Under the pieces are notes generated by a model, which ran no database searches, had not been told where the DNA came from, and saw nothing but the letters and a program-made list of their open reading frames with translations. This document shows positions 1-5,305 of a DNA stretch of 5,305 bases, piece after piece (position 1 is the first letter of the stretch; every line of letters starts with the position of its first letter). The position numbers and the translations under genes are program-made. Origin of the DNA: Flavobacteriales bacterium (lineage in GTDB: Bacteria; Bacteroidota; Bacteroidia; Flavobacteriales; Flavobacteriaceae); the NCBI GenBank assembly GCA_027065935.1, contig JAMONI010000353.1, positions 1-5,305 on the forward strand. The letters are read 5' to 3'.

Positions 1-459
1 TGCCGTTTCGACGGCTTGCTTAATGTTTTTTGAACTTTCTTCAATCGAGCCGTTTAGGGGTAAGGTTACGGAATAGAGCGTATGTTTGTCCAAAACCCCG
101 TCTTGCCTTATGGTTTGGCCTTCACCTTTGTCGATTCGGTAGGGCGGTCGGTCGGCGGAAACGACGATTAAAGGAATCCGCGCATAAAAGGCTTCGGCAA
201 CGGCGGGGTGGTAATTCAAAACGGCCGTACCGGAGGTGCATATCAATACGGCGGGTTTGCGGGTTTGTTGTGCCATGCCCAAGGCCGTAAACCCGGCCGT
301 GCGTTCATCCACGATTATTTCGGGGCTAAAACCCGTAGCTTGCGCTTCAATGATCAGTGGTGCGTTCCTTGAGCCGGGAGAAATGATAACGTCCCGGATG
401 CCGGCTTTCCTTAGCGCCGAAAAAAGAAGTTGTGCGTTGGTTTTATCGGAATGCGCCAC
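1..459 (-). CDS. menD: MenD, N-terminal part (2-succinyl-5-enolpyruvyl-6-hydroxy-3-cyclohexene-1-carboxylate synthase), cut by window edge
   Basis: This is the first 153 codons of a thiamine-diphosphate enzyme that joins isochorismate to 2-oxoglutarate-derived succinic semialdehyde, the first committed step of menaquinone synthesis, in the cytoplasm. The visible part is the N-terminal pyrimidine-binding domain. It carries SPGSRNAPL at about residues 27-35 (substrate-binding Ser-Arg pair), DER at 51-53 whose Glu is the conserved cofactor-activating residue, CTSGTA near 74-79, SADRP near 101-105, and GQTIRQ near 114-119. These match the E. coli MenD positions S32, R33, E55, R107 and Q118 with a small offset. 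The family is about 550 residues, so roughly three quarters lies beyond position 1. The start is GTG at 459-457, one base after the stop of the upstream thioredoxin-like gene, with GGAAAG six bases before it. An ATG at 473-471 is out of frame. The reading frame is intact. Identity is near certain; the exact start is likely but not proven. Confidence 0.95.
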   Translation of the reverse strand, partial: MAHSDKTNAQLLFSALRKAGIRDVIISPGSRNAPLIIEAQATGFSPEIIVDERTAGFTALGMAQQTRKPAVLICTSGTAVLNYHPAVAEAFYARIPLIVVSADRPPYRIDKGEGQTIRQDGVLDKHTLYSVTLPLNGSIEESSKNIKQAVETA

Positions 460-460
460 C

Positions 461-1021
461 TTATTCTTTCCATTTAATGCTACAGCCGATACTGGGTTTT
501 TGTTCTGCTTCGGGAATGATTTTTCCTTCCAACAAATAATCCAAAGCTTTTCTTAAATCTTTGCCTGAAACAGGGACATCGTTTCCGGGACGGCTATCGT
601 CCAATTGGCCGCGATACACTAACTTGTCATTTTTGTCGAAGACGAAAAAATCGGGAGTGCAGGCCGCTTGATAGGCCCGTGCCACATCTTGAGATTCGTC
701 AAACAGGTATGGGAACGGATATCCGAGTTTTTCGGCGGTTTCTTTCATTTTATCGGGGGCGTCGTCGGGGTATTTTTCAATATCGTTGGAGCTTATGGCA
801 ACAAAACCGATTCCGCGAGGCGTATAATCCCGGGCCAAGCGTACCAACTCTTCATTGACATGCTTCACATACGGACAATGGTTGCATATAAACATTACCA
901 CCGTGCCTTTCATTCCTCGTACGTCATCGAAACTTAATTGTTTTTCGCTTACGGTGTCGAACAATTTGAATTTAGGCGCTTCGGTGCCTAAGGGTAGCAT
1001 GGTTGAAGGAACTGCAGGCAT
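461..1021 (-). CDS. Thioredoxin-family protein (peroxiredoxin-like / TlpA-ResA-like fold), CNHC active site
   Basis: This is a 186-residue protein with a thioredoxin fold. The segment VVMFICNHCPYVKHV (about 41-55) ends a beta strand with a CxxC motif, Cys46 and Cys49. TPDFFVFD (about 122-129) supplies the cis-proline that faces the CxxC in this fold, preceded by Cys121. The C-terminal PSIGCSIKWK stretch with Cys180 is a hallmark of the peroxiredoxin-like subgroup whose motif reads CNHCPYVK. The protein is presumably a thiol-disulfide reductase or peroxidase, but its substrate is not known to me. There is no convincing signal peptide, so it is probably cytoplasmic. The ATG at 1021 is preferred because the family usually starts a few residues before the conserved MLPLGTEAP segment; Met8 is an alternative. 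It lies 17 bases after the TatD-family gene, behind an A-rich leader, and ends one base before menD, so it is in the operon. Family assignment is firm; biochemical role is open. Confidence 0.9.
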   Translation of the reverse strand: MPAVPSTMLPLGTEAPKFKLFDTVSEKQLSFDDVRGMKGTVVMFICNHCPYVKHVNEELVRLARDYTPRGIGFVAISSNDIEKYPDDAPDKMKETAEKLGYPFPYLFDESQDVARAYQAACTPDFFVFDKNDKLVYRGQLDDSRPGNDVPVSGKDLRKALDYLLEGKIIPEAEQKPSIGCSIKWKE

Positions 1022-1038
1022 AATTTTATTTTTTTCGG

Positions 1039-1701
1039 CTAAAATAAGGATTTTTTAAAGATGGTTGTAAAATTCCGGTGCATTTGGCGGATTACATCTT
1101 CGATGGGAATGTTTTTGGCCGAAGCGGCCTTTTCGTAAATTTCTTTGATGGACACGGATCTGTCATCGGTTTCCAATACGGTTTTATCCAATGGCAAACG
1201 GATAAAGGCGTCAAAGGCCCGGGTGTTTTCGTTTAAAATCAAATGACCGAAGGACAAATAGACACGGGGATACCGGACAAGTGTGCGCGCCAGGTCGAAA
1301 GATTTCGAGTAGCCATGAATGATAACGGGCACATTTATTCGCTTGAGATACGGTAGCAGTTCGTCGTAACACCTGACACAATGTATGATTACCGGCTTTT
1401 GCCATTGGTGGGCCAACCGGATGTGTTTTTCAAAAATATCTTTTTGACGGGTATAAAACGCTTGGAAAGGTTTCATCTTGTCCAATCCCGTTTCTCCTAC
1501 GGCAATACATTGGGGGTGTTTTAAGTTATCTTCAAGGGATTTCCATACACTTTCATCCGCTTTCGGAGCTTGCCATGGGTGAATGCCGCAACTAAAGAAC
1601 CGGTTGTCAACAGGTATTTCGTCCGGATTGAGATGTACAATGTCAATCGTGCCGGGCTCTTGGGCTTTACGGTGTGTATGAAAATCAATGATCGGTTTCA
1701 T
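1039..1701 (-). CDS. Short TatD-family metal-dependent hydrolase (putative DNase/amidohydrolase fold)
   Basis: This 220-residue protein has the TIM-barrel metal site of the TatD family. It shows DFHTH at 6-10 (His8, His10), GETGLD at 69-74 (Glu70), PVIIHC at 103-108 (His107), VIIHGYS at 126-132 (His129) and LETDD at 176-180 (Asp179). GIHPW at 39-43 is also typical. TatD proteins are mostly 3'-5' DNases or related phosphodiesterases acting in the cytoplasm; the substrate here cannot be read from sequence. At 220 residues it is shorter than the usual 255-265, and the loop after ETD that normally carries a proline-rich Arg/Lys segment is largely absent. The frame stays open to 1797, but that extension runs back through the glycosyltransferase 3' end. 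The ATG at 1701-1699, one base after the glycosyltransferase stop, gives the canonical N-terminus MKPIIDFHTH. It is co-transcribed with its neighbours. The family is certain; equivalence to E. coli TatD is not claimed. Confidence 0.9.
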   Translation of the reverse strand: MKPIIDFHTHRKAQEPGTIDIVHLNPDEIPVDNRFFSCGIHPWQAPKADESVWKSLEDNLKHPQCIAVGETGLDKMKPFQAFYTRQKDIFEKHIRLAHQWQKPVIIHCVRCYDELLPYLKRINVPVIIHGYSKSFDLARTLVRYPRVYLSFGHLILNENTRAFDAFIRLPLDKTVLETDDRSVSIKEIYEKAASAKNIPIEDVIRQMHRNFTTIFKKSLF

Positions 1702-1702
1702 C

Positions 1703-3214
1703 TTACGGGGTTTGTGCCGGAAGGGGTTGCCGGGTGATGATGATACCTTCGTCGAATTCCATGATGTTGAACTCTTTAAAAAAATCCTTGATTTCATCGA
1801 GGCCGGGCGAAAAATCCCATTGTTTGTGGCCTTTAAAGTAAACGATTACACCTTTGTTGCGCCTTAGGATTTGCTTGATTTCATTCATTTCCCGCAGATA
1901 TGATTTGTTTTTTTTCAGGGATTTGCTGTCGTATTTTACGGGGAAATCCATAATCAGTGTATCGTTTTCCACGTATTGTTTGAGTTTGTCGGATACATTA
2001 CACCATATCAACCGGTCATCGAATGACTTGATGGTTTTTAAAAACTGTGTTTGCGCCAAGCTCAAGTTGACTTGCGAACGGTGGAGAAATTCTTCGGTTT
2101 TGGATATGAAATTCACCGTATGCGAAATAAACAACAATCCTAAAAGTACATAAAACAATTGGCGACGCCGGTTGTAGATAATGTCCAAGATGCAGAGTGA
2201 TAAAACAAGCATAATCAAATACACGGGTGCCAGCATCCGGAAATCGAGCGGTGAGGAATAATCCACAAAGGATATCACGATGATGATAAAAAAGACATAC
2301 ACACTGGCAATGACGAGCAAGGTCACGGCATAAATACGTCCGATACGGTCGTAAATTTCCTTACGGCTCAGAAAAATGCCCCAAATGCCCAAGATGCCGA
2401 CGGGAACAATCAAAAATTTGGTCAGGCCCGGCACAATCCAATTGACCGACGTTACGAAAAATTGATTGAAATGTTCCGTTCCGAGAAAATGAAAAGCATA
2501 ATCTCTCCCGAAAAATTTGGAAAAATGTAAAGTGTAAAAATACCAAGGCAGAAAAAAGGCTGTCACAATCAGAAGAAAAACGGAAATGTGTTTTATTTTT
2601 TCGGTGCGGTCGATTCGTAAGGCGAGCAAGGTCAACAAATAAGCCGGAATAATTCCCAAGGCCGCATATCGGGTCAATAAAGCCAACGAAATAAACACGG
2701 CCGTTTTGACAAGCCATCCGGTTTTGGGTTGTTCTGTGTAACGCAGGAAATAATATACCGACATCAGAAACAAGGGAATAAACAAAGTTTCGGACAATGC
2801 CGAAAACGACAGAAAAAAGGTCCAGGAAAACCAATAGAATACCAATCCGGCACATACCAAAATCCTGCGGATTTTGAAAAGTAAAAGAATCCGGTATAAA
2901 TACACGAAAGTAAGCAAAAGCGTTATGCTTCGTAATAAAACGGAAGCCGCCATGATATCGTGGTTCGTAAAATGTGCCGATAAAGCGATGAGAACAGGGT
3001 ATAAAGGAGGCCAAAAAATATAAGGATACCAATTGCCGTCTTTCAAATATACCAAACCGTTGCCATGCAAAAAATTGTAGGCTACTTCCAAGTAAATACT
3101 CTCGTCGGCGGTATTGACAAACAAATCTTGATTAACAATCCACCAAAAGTAGATAAACACCCCCGTAATAATAACAAAAAATGGCTTATGTCGTTTAATT
3201 ATTTGATTCATCAT
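1703..3214 (-). CDS. Polytopic membrane glycosyltransferase, GT-C / GT39-like (PMT_2-type)
   Basis: This 503-residue integral membrane protein resembles lipid-linked-sugar glycosyltransferases of the GT-C fold (ArnT/PMT-like). After the first membrane helix (about 11-28), the loop carries ADESIYLEVA (36-45), the Asp-Glu motif expected in the first extracytoplasmic loop of these enzymes. WPPLYPV (68-74), SETLFIPLFL (141-150), LLTRYAALG (179-187) and DFRMLAPVYL (324-333) are also typical of the family. Roughly ten to twelve hydrophobic helices extend to about residue 370. A soluble tail of about 130 residues follows, containing no motif I recognise. Such enzymes move a sugar from a polyprenyl-phosphate donor to a lipid, polysaccharide or protein; donor and acceptor are unknown here. 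The first ATG overlaps the nadD stop as ATGA; a second ATG at 3211-3209 would start one residue later. By eye the gene is more AT-rich than its neighbours (23 G+C in the 60 bases 1981-2040, against 35 in 241-300 of menD), partly from hydrophobic codons. Confidence 0.82.
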   Translation of the reverse strand: MMNQIIKRHKPFFVIITGVFIYFWWIVNQDLFVNTADESIYLEVAYNFLHGNGLVYLKDGNWYPYIFWPPLYPVLIALSAHFTNHDIMAASVLLRSITLLLTFVYLYRILLLFKIRRILVCAGLVFYWFSWTFFLSFSALSETLFIPLFLMSVYYFLRYTEQPKTGWLVKTAVFISLALLTRYAALGIIPAYLLTLLALRIDRTEKIKHISVFLLIVTAFFLPWYFYTLHFSKFFGRDYAFHFLGTEHFNQFFVTSVNWIVPGLTKFLIVPVGILGIWGIFLSRKEIYDRIGRIYAVTLLVIASVYVFFIIIVISFVDYSSPLDFRMLAPVYLIMLVLSLCILDIIYNRRRQLFYVLLGLLFISHTVNFISKTEEFLHRSQVNLSLAQTQFLKTIKSFDDRLIWCNVSDKLKQYVENDTLIMDFPVKYDSKSLKKNKSYLREMNEIKQILRRNKGVIVYFKGHKQWDFSPGLDEIKDFFKEFNIMEFDEGIIITRQPLPAQTP

Positions 3215-3798
3215 TTTTTATAAAAATTCATTTCCTGAATGTAATCGAAAACCTTTTCGGGCAAATAAGGGCGGACGTTTTTCCCCGACTTGATGTCTTT
3301 TCGGATTTGCGAAGCCGAAATTTCCACTATAGGCGCTTCGCCGAAAAATCGCACACGGGGGTGGGATAGTAGTTCCGCTTTGAGATTTGTCCGTCTCGGA
3401 TACACGTATATTTCGTGGTTCTTTAGGATTTCTTCATAATTTTTCCATTTGGGCAAAGTGGCTAACGTGTCTTGTCCCATCAGCGGAACAAAACGCTTCT
3501 CGGGATGAATATCTTGCAGGTGTGCCAAAGTAACCACCGTATAGTTAGGGCGGGGCAAGTCGAATTCCACGGTGGAAACTTGAAATTTTTCGTAAGATTC
3601 CAAAGCCAATCTCAAAAGATACAGGCGATGATAGTCGGGCAACAGGTTTTTTCGTTGTTTCAACGGGTTATGCGGCGTCAAAACAAACCATACTTCATCC
3701 AAATCGGTGTGTTCGGTAAAGTAGTTGGCCAGTATCAGATGTCCCGTATGAACGGGATTGAAACTTCCGAAAAATAAGCCCGTTTTAGCATTTTTCAT
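3211..3798 (-). CDS. nadD: NadD, nicotinate-nucleotide adenylyltransferase
   Basis: NadD transfers AMP from ATP to nicotinate mononucleotide, giving deamido-NAD, an essential cytoplasmic step of NAD synthesis. The 195-residue product shows the nucleotidyltransferase signature GSFNPVHTGH at 11-20 (the HxGH pair is His17 and His20). It also has TPHNPLK at 41-47, in the usual substrate-contacting position, MGQDTLATLPKW at 108-119, matching the family's GxD...W segment, and ISASQIRK at 160-167, the counterpart of the family's ISSTxIR motif that binds ATP phosphates. Length is normal for the family. The frame also allows a TTG start at 3804-3802, but the ATG at 3798-3796 gives the expected short lead before the first strand (MKNAKTGLFFGSF) and is preferred. 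With that start the gene overlaps the gmk stop by 14 bases, and its own TGA overlaps the next gene's ATG, both consistent with translational coupling. Function is certain; the start is likely. Confidence 0.96.
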   Translation of the reverse strand: MKNAKTGLFFGSFNPVHTGHLILANYFTEHTDLDEVWFVLTPHNPLKQRKNLLPDYHRLYLLRLALESYEKFQVSTVEFDLPRPNYTVVTLAHLQDIHPEKRFVPLMGQDTLATLPKWKNYEEILKNHEIYVYPRRTNLKAELLSHPRVRFFGEAPIVEISASQIRKDIKSGKNVRPYLPEKVFDYIQEMNFYKK

Positions 3799-4384
3799 CG
3801 GCAATAAAAGCTTTGACTATACCGTAGGCTTTCTGCACGCTCATTTCCAAGTCGTCGTTTACCAAAATAATGTCGAAAGCGGGGGCGTAACGGATTTCTT
3901 CGGCCGCTTTGGATAAACGCAAACGAATCTTCTCTTCACTTTCCGTATTGCGTGCCTGAAGGCGTTTTTGCAATTCTTCAAAATCGGGCACTTGAACGAA
4001 AACGGACAAGGTCCGGCCGGGAAACATTTTTTTGATGTTCATTCCGCCTTGAACGTCGATGTCGAAAATGACGTTTTTCCCTGCATTCAACAGGCGAAAA
4101 ACTTCTTCTTTTAACGTCCCGTAAAAATGGTCGGGATATACTTCTTCCCATTCCACAAAAGCGTCTTCGGCTATTTTTTTTCTGAAAACTTCGGGACTGA
4201 GGAAGTAATAATGTTTGCCGTGTTCTTCGTAATCGCGTTTGGCACGAGAAGTGGCGGAAACCGAAAAAGCCAAATTCAACTCGGGATAAGCGAGCAAACG
4301 CTGCACAATGGTGGTTTTTCCACTGCCCGATGGTGCGGAAAAAACAATTAACTTGCCTGACTTAGAGCTATTTACGGATGACAT
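3785..4384 (-). CDS. gmk: Guanylate kinase
   Basis: Guanylate kinase phosphorylates GMP to GDP with ATP in the cytoplasm and is essential for GTP and dGTP supply. The 199-residue protein has the P-loop APSGSGKT at 17-24 (Lys23). The GMP-binding part begins at SATSRAKR (43-50, with Arg47 and Arg50) and continues through HYYF (58-61), Glu78 in FVEWEEV and YGT at 88-90. FDIDVQGG at 107-114 carries the conserved Asp, and the arginine-rich lid and helix RLQARNTESEEKIRLRL (141-157) closes on ATP. The first P-loop residue is Ala rather than Gly, which is also seen in other Bacteroidota guanylate kinases and is not a defect. The ATG at 4384 gives the normal length. It is the first gene of the minus-strand operon, about 17 bases downstream of a predicted transcription start, and overlaps nadD at its 3' end. 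No gene lies upstream on this strand within the divergent gap. Confidence 0.97.
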   Translation of the reverse strand: MSSVNSSKSGKLIVFSAPSGSGKTTIVQRLLAYPELNLAFSVSATSRAKRDYEEHGKHYYFLSPEVFRKKIAEDAFVEWEEVYPDHFYGTLKEEVFRLLNAGKNVIFDIDVQGGMNIKKMFPGRTLSVFVQVPDFEELQKRLQARNTESEEKIRLRLSKAAEEIRYAPAFDIILVNDDLEMSVQKAYGIVKAFIADEKC

Positions 4385-4406
4385 CCGGCCGTTTGAAAAT
4401 TAATTC

Positions 4407-4437
4407 CAAATATAAAAATTATTAACGAACCGAAAAT
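4407..4437 (-). promoter_or_regulatory. Probable promoter of the gmk operon (Bacteroidota sigma-A type)
   Basis: Read on the minus strand, TATATTTG at 4414-4407 is a perfect match to the Bacteroidota -7 element TAnnTTTG. The -33 side is weak: TTTTCGG at about 4436-4430 stands in for TTTG, with somewhat short spacing. Transcription would begin near 4400-4402, giving a 5' leader of about 17 bases ahead of the gmk ATG. That leader contains no Shine-Dalgarno-like sequence. The -7 match and its position are seen directly; promoter activity is inferred. Confidence 0.6.
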
Positions 4438-4443
4438 TATGCT

Positions 4444-4451
4444 TATATTTA
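4444..4451 (+). promoter_or_regulatory. Candidate -7 element for the YciO-like gene
   Basis: TATATTTA matches the Bacteroidota -7 consensus TAnnTTTG at five of six fixed positions. It lies 17 bases before the preferred ATG at 4469, so transcription would start near 4457. I see no TTTG or TTG at the expected -33 distance. If correct, this promoter excludes the in-frame upstream ATG at 4439, because that codon would not be transcribed. Confidence 0.4.
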
Positions 4452-4468
4452 AGAAAAGAAAACACGTT

Positions 4469-5089
4469 ATGGCCAAGTATATCAAGCTGTACCCCGACCA
4501 TCCCCATCCGGCTCATATAAATGAAGCGGTGGAGATTCTGAACAACGGCGGTTTGGTAATTTATCCCACCGATACCGTGTACGGACTGGGCGCTTCGATT
4601 CACAAACCCAAAGCCATTGAAAAATTAGCCCGGATCAAAGGTGTCAAACCCGAAAGCGCTCCTTTCACCCTCTTGTTTCACAACCTCAGCCAAATGTCCG
4701 ATTACATCAAGCAAATCGATACGCCGACCTTTAAAATACTCAAAAAAGCCACCCCCGGTCCCTATACCTTTATCCTGCCGGCGGTTCACCGTTTGCCCAA
4801 AATCATGAAAAAAAGAAAAACCATCGGATTTCGCATTCCCGGTTGCCCCATTCTACTCGAAATACTCAAAACCTTGGACGCTCCGTTGGTGAATATTTCC
4901 ATTCGCGACGATGACGCCTTTACCGAATACACCACCGACCCCGAATTGATTTACGAAAAATGGCGCCACCGTGTGGATGCCGTGATAGACGGCGGTGTTT
5001 CCGAAAAAATTCCCTCCACGGTTATCGATTTGACAGGAGATGAACCTGTGTTGGTAAGGGAAGGAAAGGGGCATTGGGAAATTTTATAG
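4469..5089 (+). CDS. YrdC/Sua5/YciO-family protein, probable L-threonylcarbamoyladenylate synthase
   Basis: This 206-residue single YrdC-domain protein belongs to the family that makes threonylcarbamoyl-AMP from threonine, bicarbonate and ATP. That is the first step of t6A modification at position 37 of ANN-decoding tRNAs, in the cytoplasm. It shows YPTDTVYGLG at 32-41, RIKGVKPESAP at 55-65, GPYTFILPA at 97-105, GFRIPGCP at 120-127 and IPSTVIDL at 181-188. It is closest to the YciO-like branch. The canonical K-x-R pair reads KGVK (58-61), and the STSAN-type motif reads VNISIRDDD (141-149), so the usual Asn is not where TsaC and Sua5 have it. The YrdC fold is certain; TC-AMP synthase activity is family-based inference and less sure than for TsaC. 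The frame opens with an ATG at 4439, but the ATG at 4469 follows an A-rich leader and fits the family's N-terminus. It is divergent from gmk and has no Sua5 C-terminal domain. Confidence 0.88.
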   Translation: MAKYIKLYPDHPHPAHINEAVEILNNGGLVIYPTDTVYGLGASIHKPKAIEKLARIKGVKPESAPFTLLFHNLSQMSDYIKQIDTPTFKILKKATPGPYTFILPAVHRLPKIMKKRKTIGFRIPGCPILLEILKTLDAPLVNISIRDDDAFTEYTTDPELIYEKWRHRVDAVIDGGVSEKIPSTVIDLTGDEPVLVREGKGHWEIL

Positions 5090-5110
5090 TGCATTTTTTA
5101 TTTCAAACGG

Positions 5111-5140
5111 TTTGTTCGGGTAATATTTTTTGTTATTTTG
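5111..5140 (+). promoter_or_regulatory. Candidate promoter for the START-like gene
   Basis: TTTG at 5111-5114 followed, after 18 bases, by TTATTTTG at 5133-5140 fits the Bacteroidota layout of TTTG, about 19 bases, then TAnnTTTG. The second box has one mismatch (T for A in its second position). A start near 5146 would leave a leader of about 25 bases before the ATG at 5171. The 81-base gap after the upstream gene also suggests a separate promoter. I see no strong hairpin terminator in this gap, so read-through from the YciO-like gene is possible. Confidence 0.4.
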
Positions 5141-5170
5141 CGAAAAATTATTGTAAAGCCCCTGTAGCGT

Positions 5171-5305
5171 ATGAGTAAGAAAAACAAGTATCAGTTCGAG
5201 TTTATCATCAACGCTTCGCCTTCTATGATTTATCAATACCTTACTTCGGCCTCGGCATTAGCCCAATGGTTTGCCGATGACGTGGTATATAAGGGCGGAC
5301 AATAT
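5171..5305 (+). CDS. START-like / AHSA1-type domain protein, N-terminal part, cut by window edge
   Basis: The first 45 codons of an open frame run off the right edge. It was not long enough to judge by ORF length, but its sequence is informative. It opens with MSKKNKYQFEFIINASPSMI (1-20), and then reads YQYLTSASALAQWFADDVVY (21-40). This is the first strand, the following helix and the LxxWFAD segment of the small START-like (Bet v 1/SRPBCC fold) proteins widespread in Bacteroidota. Those proteins are about 125-130 residues with a hydrophobic cavity, and their ligand is generally unknown. The ATG at 5171 is chosen because it gives the family's short charged start and follows the candidate promoter. 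The missing part, about two thirds, prevents any statement on function or completeness. Relation to the upstream YciO-like gene is only same strand and proximity. Confidence 0.8.
   Translation, partial: MSKKNKYQFEFIINASPSMIYQYLTSASALAQWFADDVVYKGGQY

Noticed and set aside
30..556. Two plus-strand open frames opposite menD and the thioredoxin-like gene
   Set aside because: They lie antisense to well-identified genes and have Arg- and Cys-rich composition without domain motifs.
1702..1797. N-terminal extension of the TatD-like frame (32 extra residues from the ATG at 1797)
   Set aside because: The extension lies wholly inside the 3' end of the glycosyltransferase gene, has no family similarity, and the ATG at 1701 gives the canonical start MKPIIDFHTH.
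2361..3032. 223-codon open frame on the minus strand inside the glycosyltransferase gene
   Set aside because: It is an alternative frame of the clearly coding membrane protein; its composition (rich in Phe, Arg, Cys, His) is shadow-like and no domain is recognisable.
3044..3071. TATATTTG on the minus strand (3051-3044) with a TTTG about 16 bases upstream, inside the glycosyltransferase gene
   Set aside because: The -7 match is perfect, but the spacing is short for the Bacteroidota consensus and it lies well inside coding sequence; such matches are expected by chance in AT-rich genes.
4439..4468. Ten-residue N-terminal extension of the YciO-like protein from the ATG at 4439
   Set aside because: It would run through the candidate -7 element, and the lysine-rich extra residues are not family-like; the ATG at 4469 fits better.
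5090..5170. Possible rho-independent terminator after the YciO-like gene
   Set aside because: The only inverted repeat, CAAAC-G-GTTTG at 5104-5114, has a 1-base loop and no following T-run of the right form, so it would not make a stable terminator hairpin.
1..5305. CRISPR array, insertion sequence, tRNA or rRNA gene, toxin-antitoxin or defence cassette
   Set aside because: No spaced direct repeats, terminal inverted repeats, transposase motifs or structured RNA genes are visible, and coding sequence fills almost all of the window.

Overview
The window looks like ordinary chromosome from a member of the Bacteroidota (Bacteroidetes). Four things point there. The gmk and nadD genes are adjacent and overlapping. 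The threonylcarbamoyl-AMP synthase homologue is of the YciO-like type common in that phylum. The 3' edge carries the start of a START-like/AHSA1-type protein of a kind typical of Bacteroidota. The start of gmk is preceded by a perfect match to the Bacteroidota -7 promoter element (TAnnTTTG), with A-rich rather than Shine-Dalgarno-like leaders. A menD gene implies menaquinone as a respiratory quinone. I cannot place it more finely than phylum; a Flavobacteriia-like relative is a guess.

Layout: positions 1-4384 hold six genes on the minus strand that read as one tightly packed operon, in transcription order gmk (guanylate kinase), nadD (nicotinate-nucleotide adenylyltransferase), a GT-C-type membrane glycosyltransferase, a short TatD-family metal-dependent hydrolase, a thioredoxin/peroxiredoxin-like protein, and menD (running off the left edge). 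Junctions are a 14-base overlap, a 4-base ATGA overlap, a 1-base gap, a 17-base gap and a 1-base gap, so translational coupling is likely along most of it. A divergent intergenic region (4385-4468) separates this operon from a plus-strand YrdC/YciO-domain gene (4469-5089). An 81-base gap with a possible promoter then leads to the first 45 codons of the START-like protein, which runs off the right edge.

The genes do not form one pathway. They are housekeeping functions: nucleotide phosphorylation, NAD synthesis, menaquinone synthesis, probable tRNA modification and redox chemistry. One envelope-type sugar (or similar) transferase gene sits among them. I see no mobile element, CRISPR array, RNA gene, defence cassette or frameshift. 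No undescribed system is evident. The points worth checking are the mixed operon with its GT-C gene, the diverged active-site motifs of the YciO-like protein, the compact TatD protein and the mirror-image divergent promoter region.
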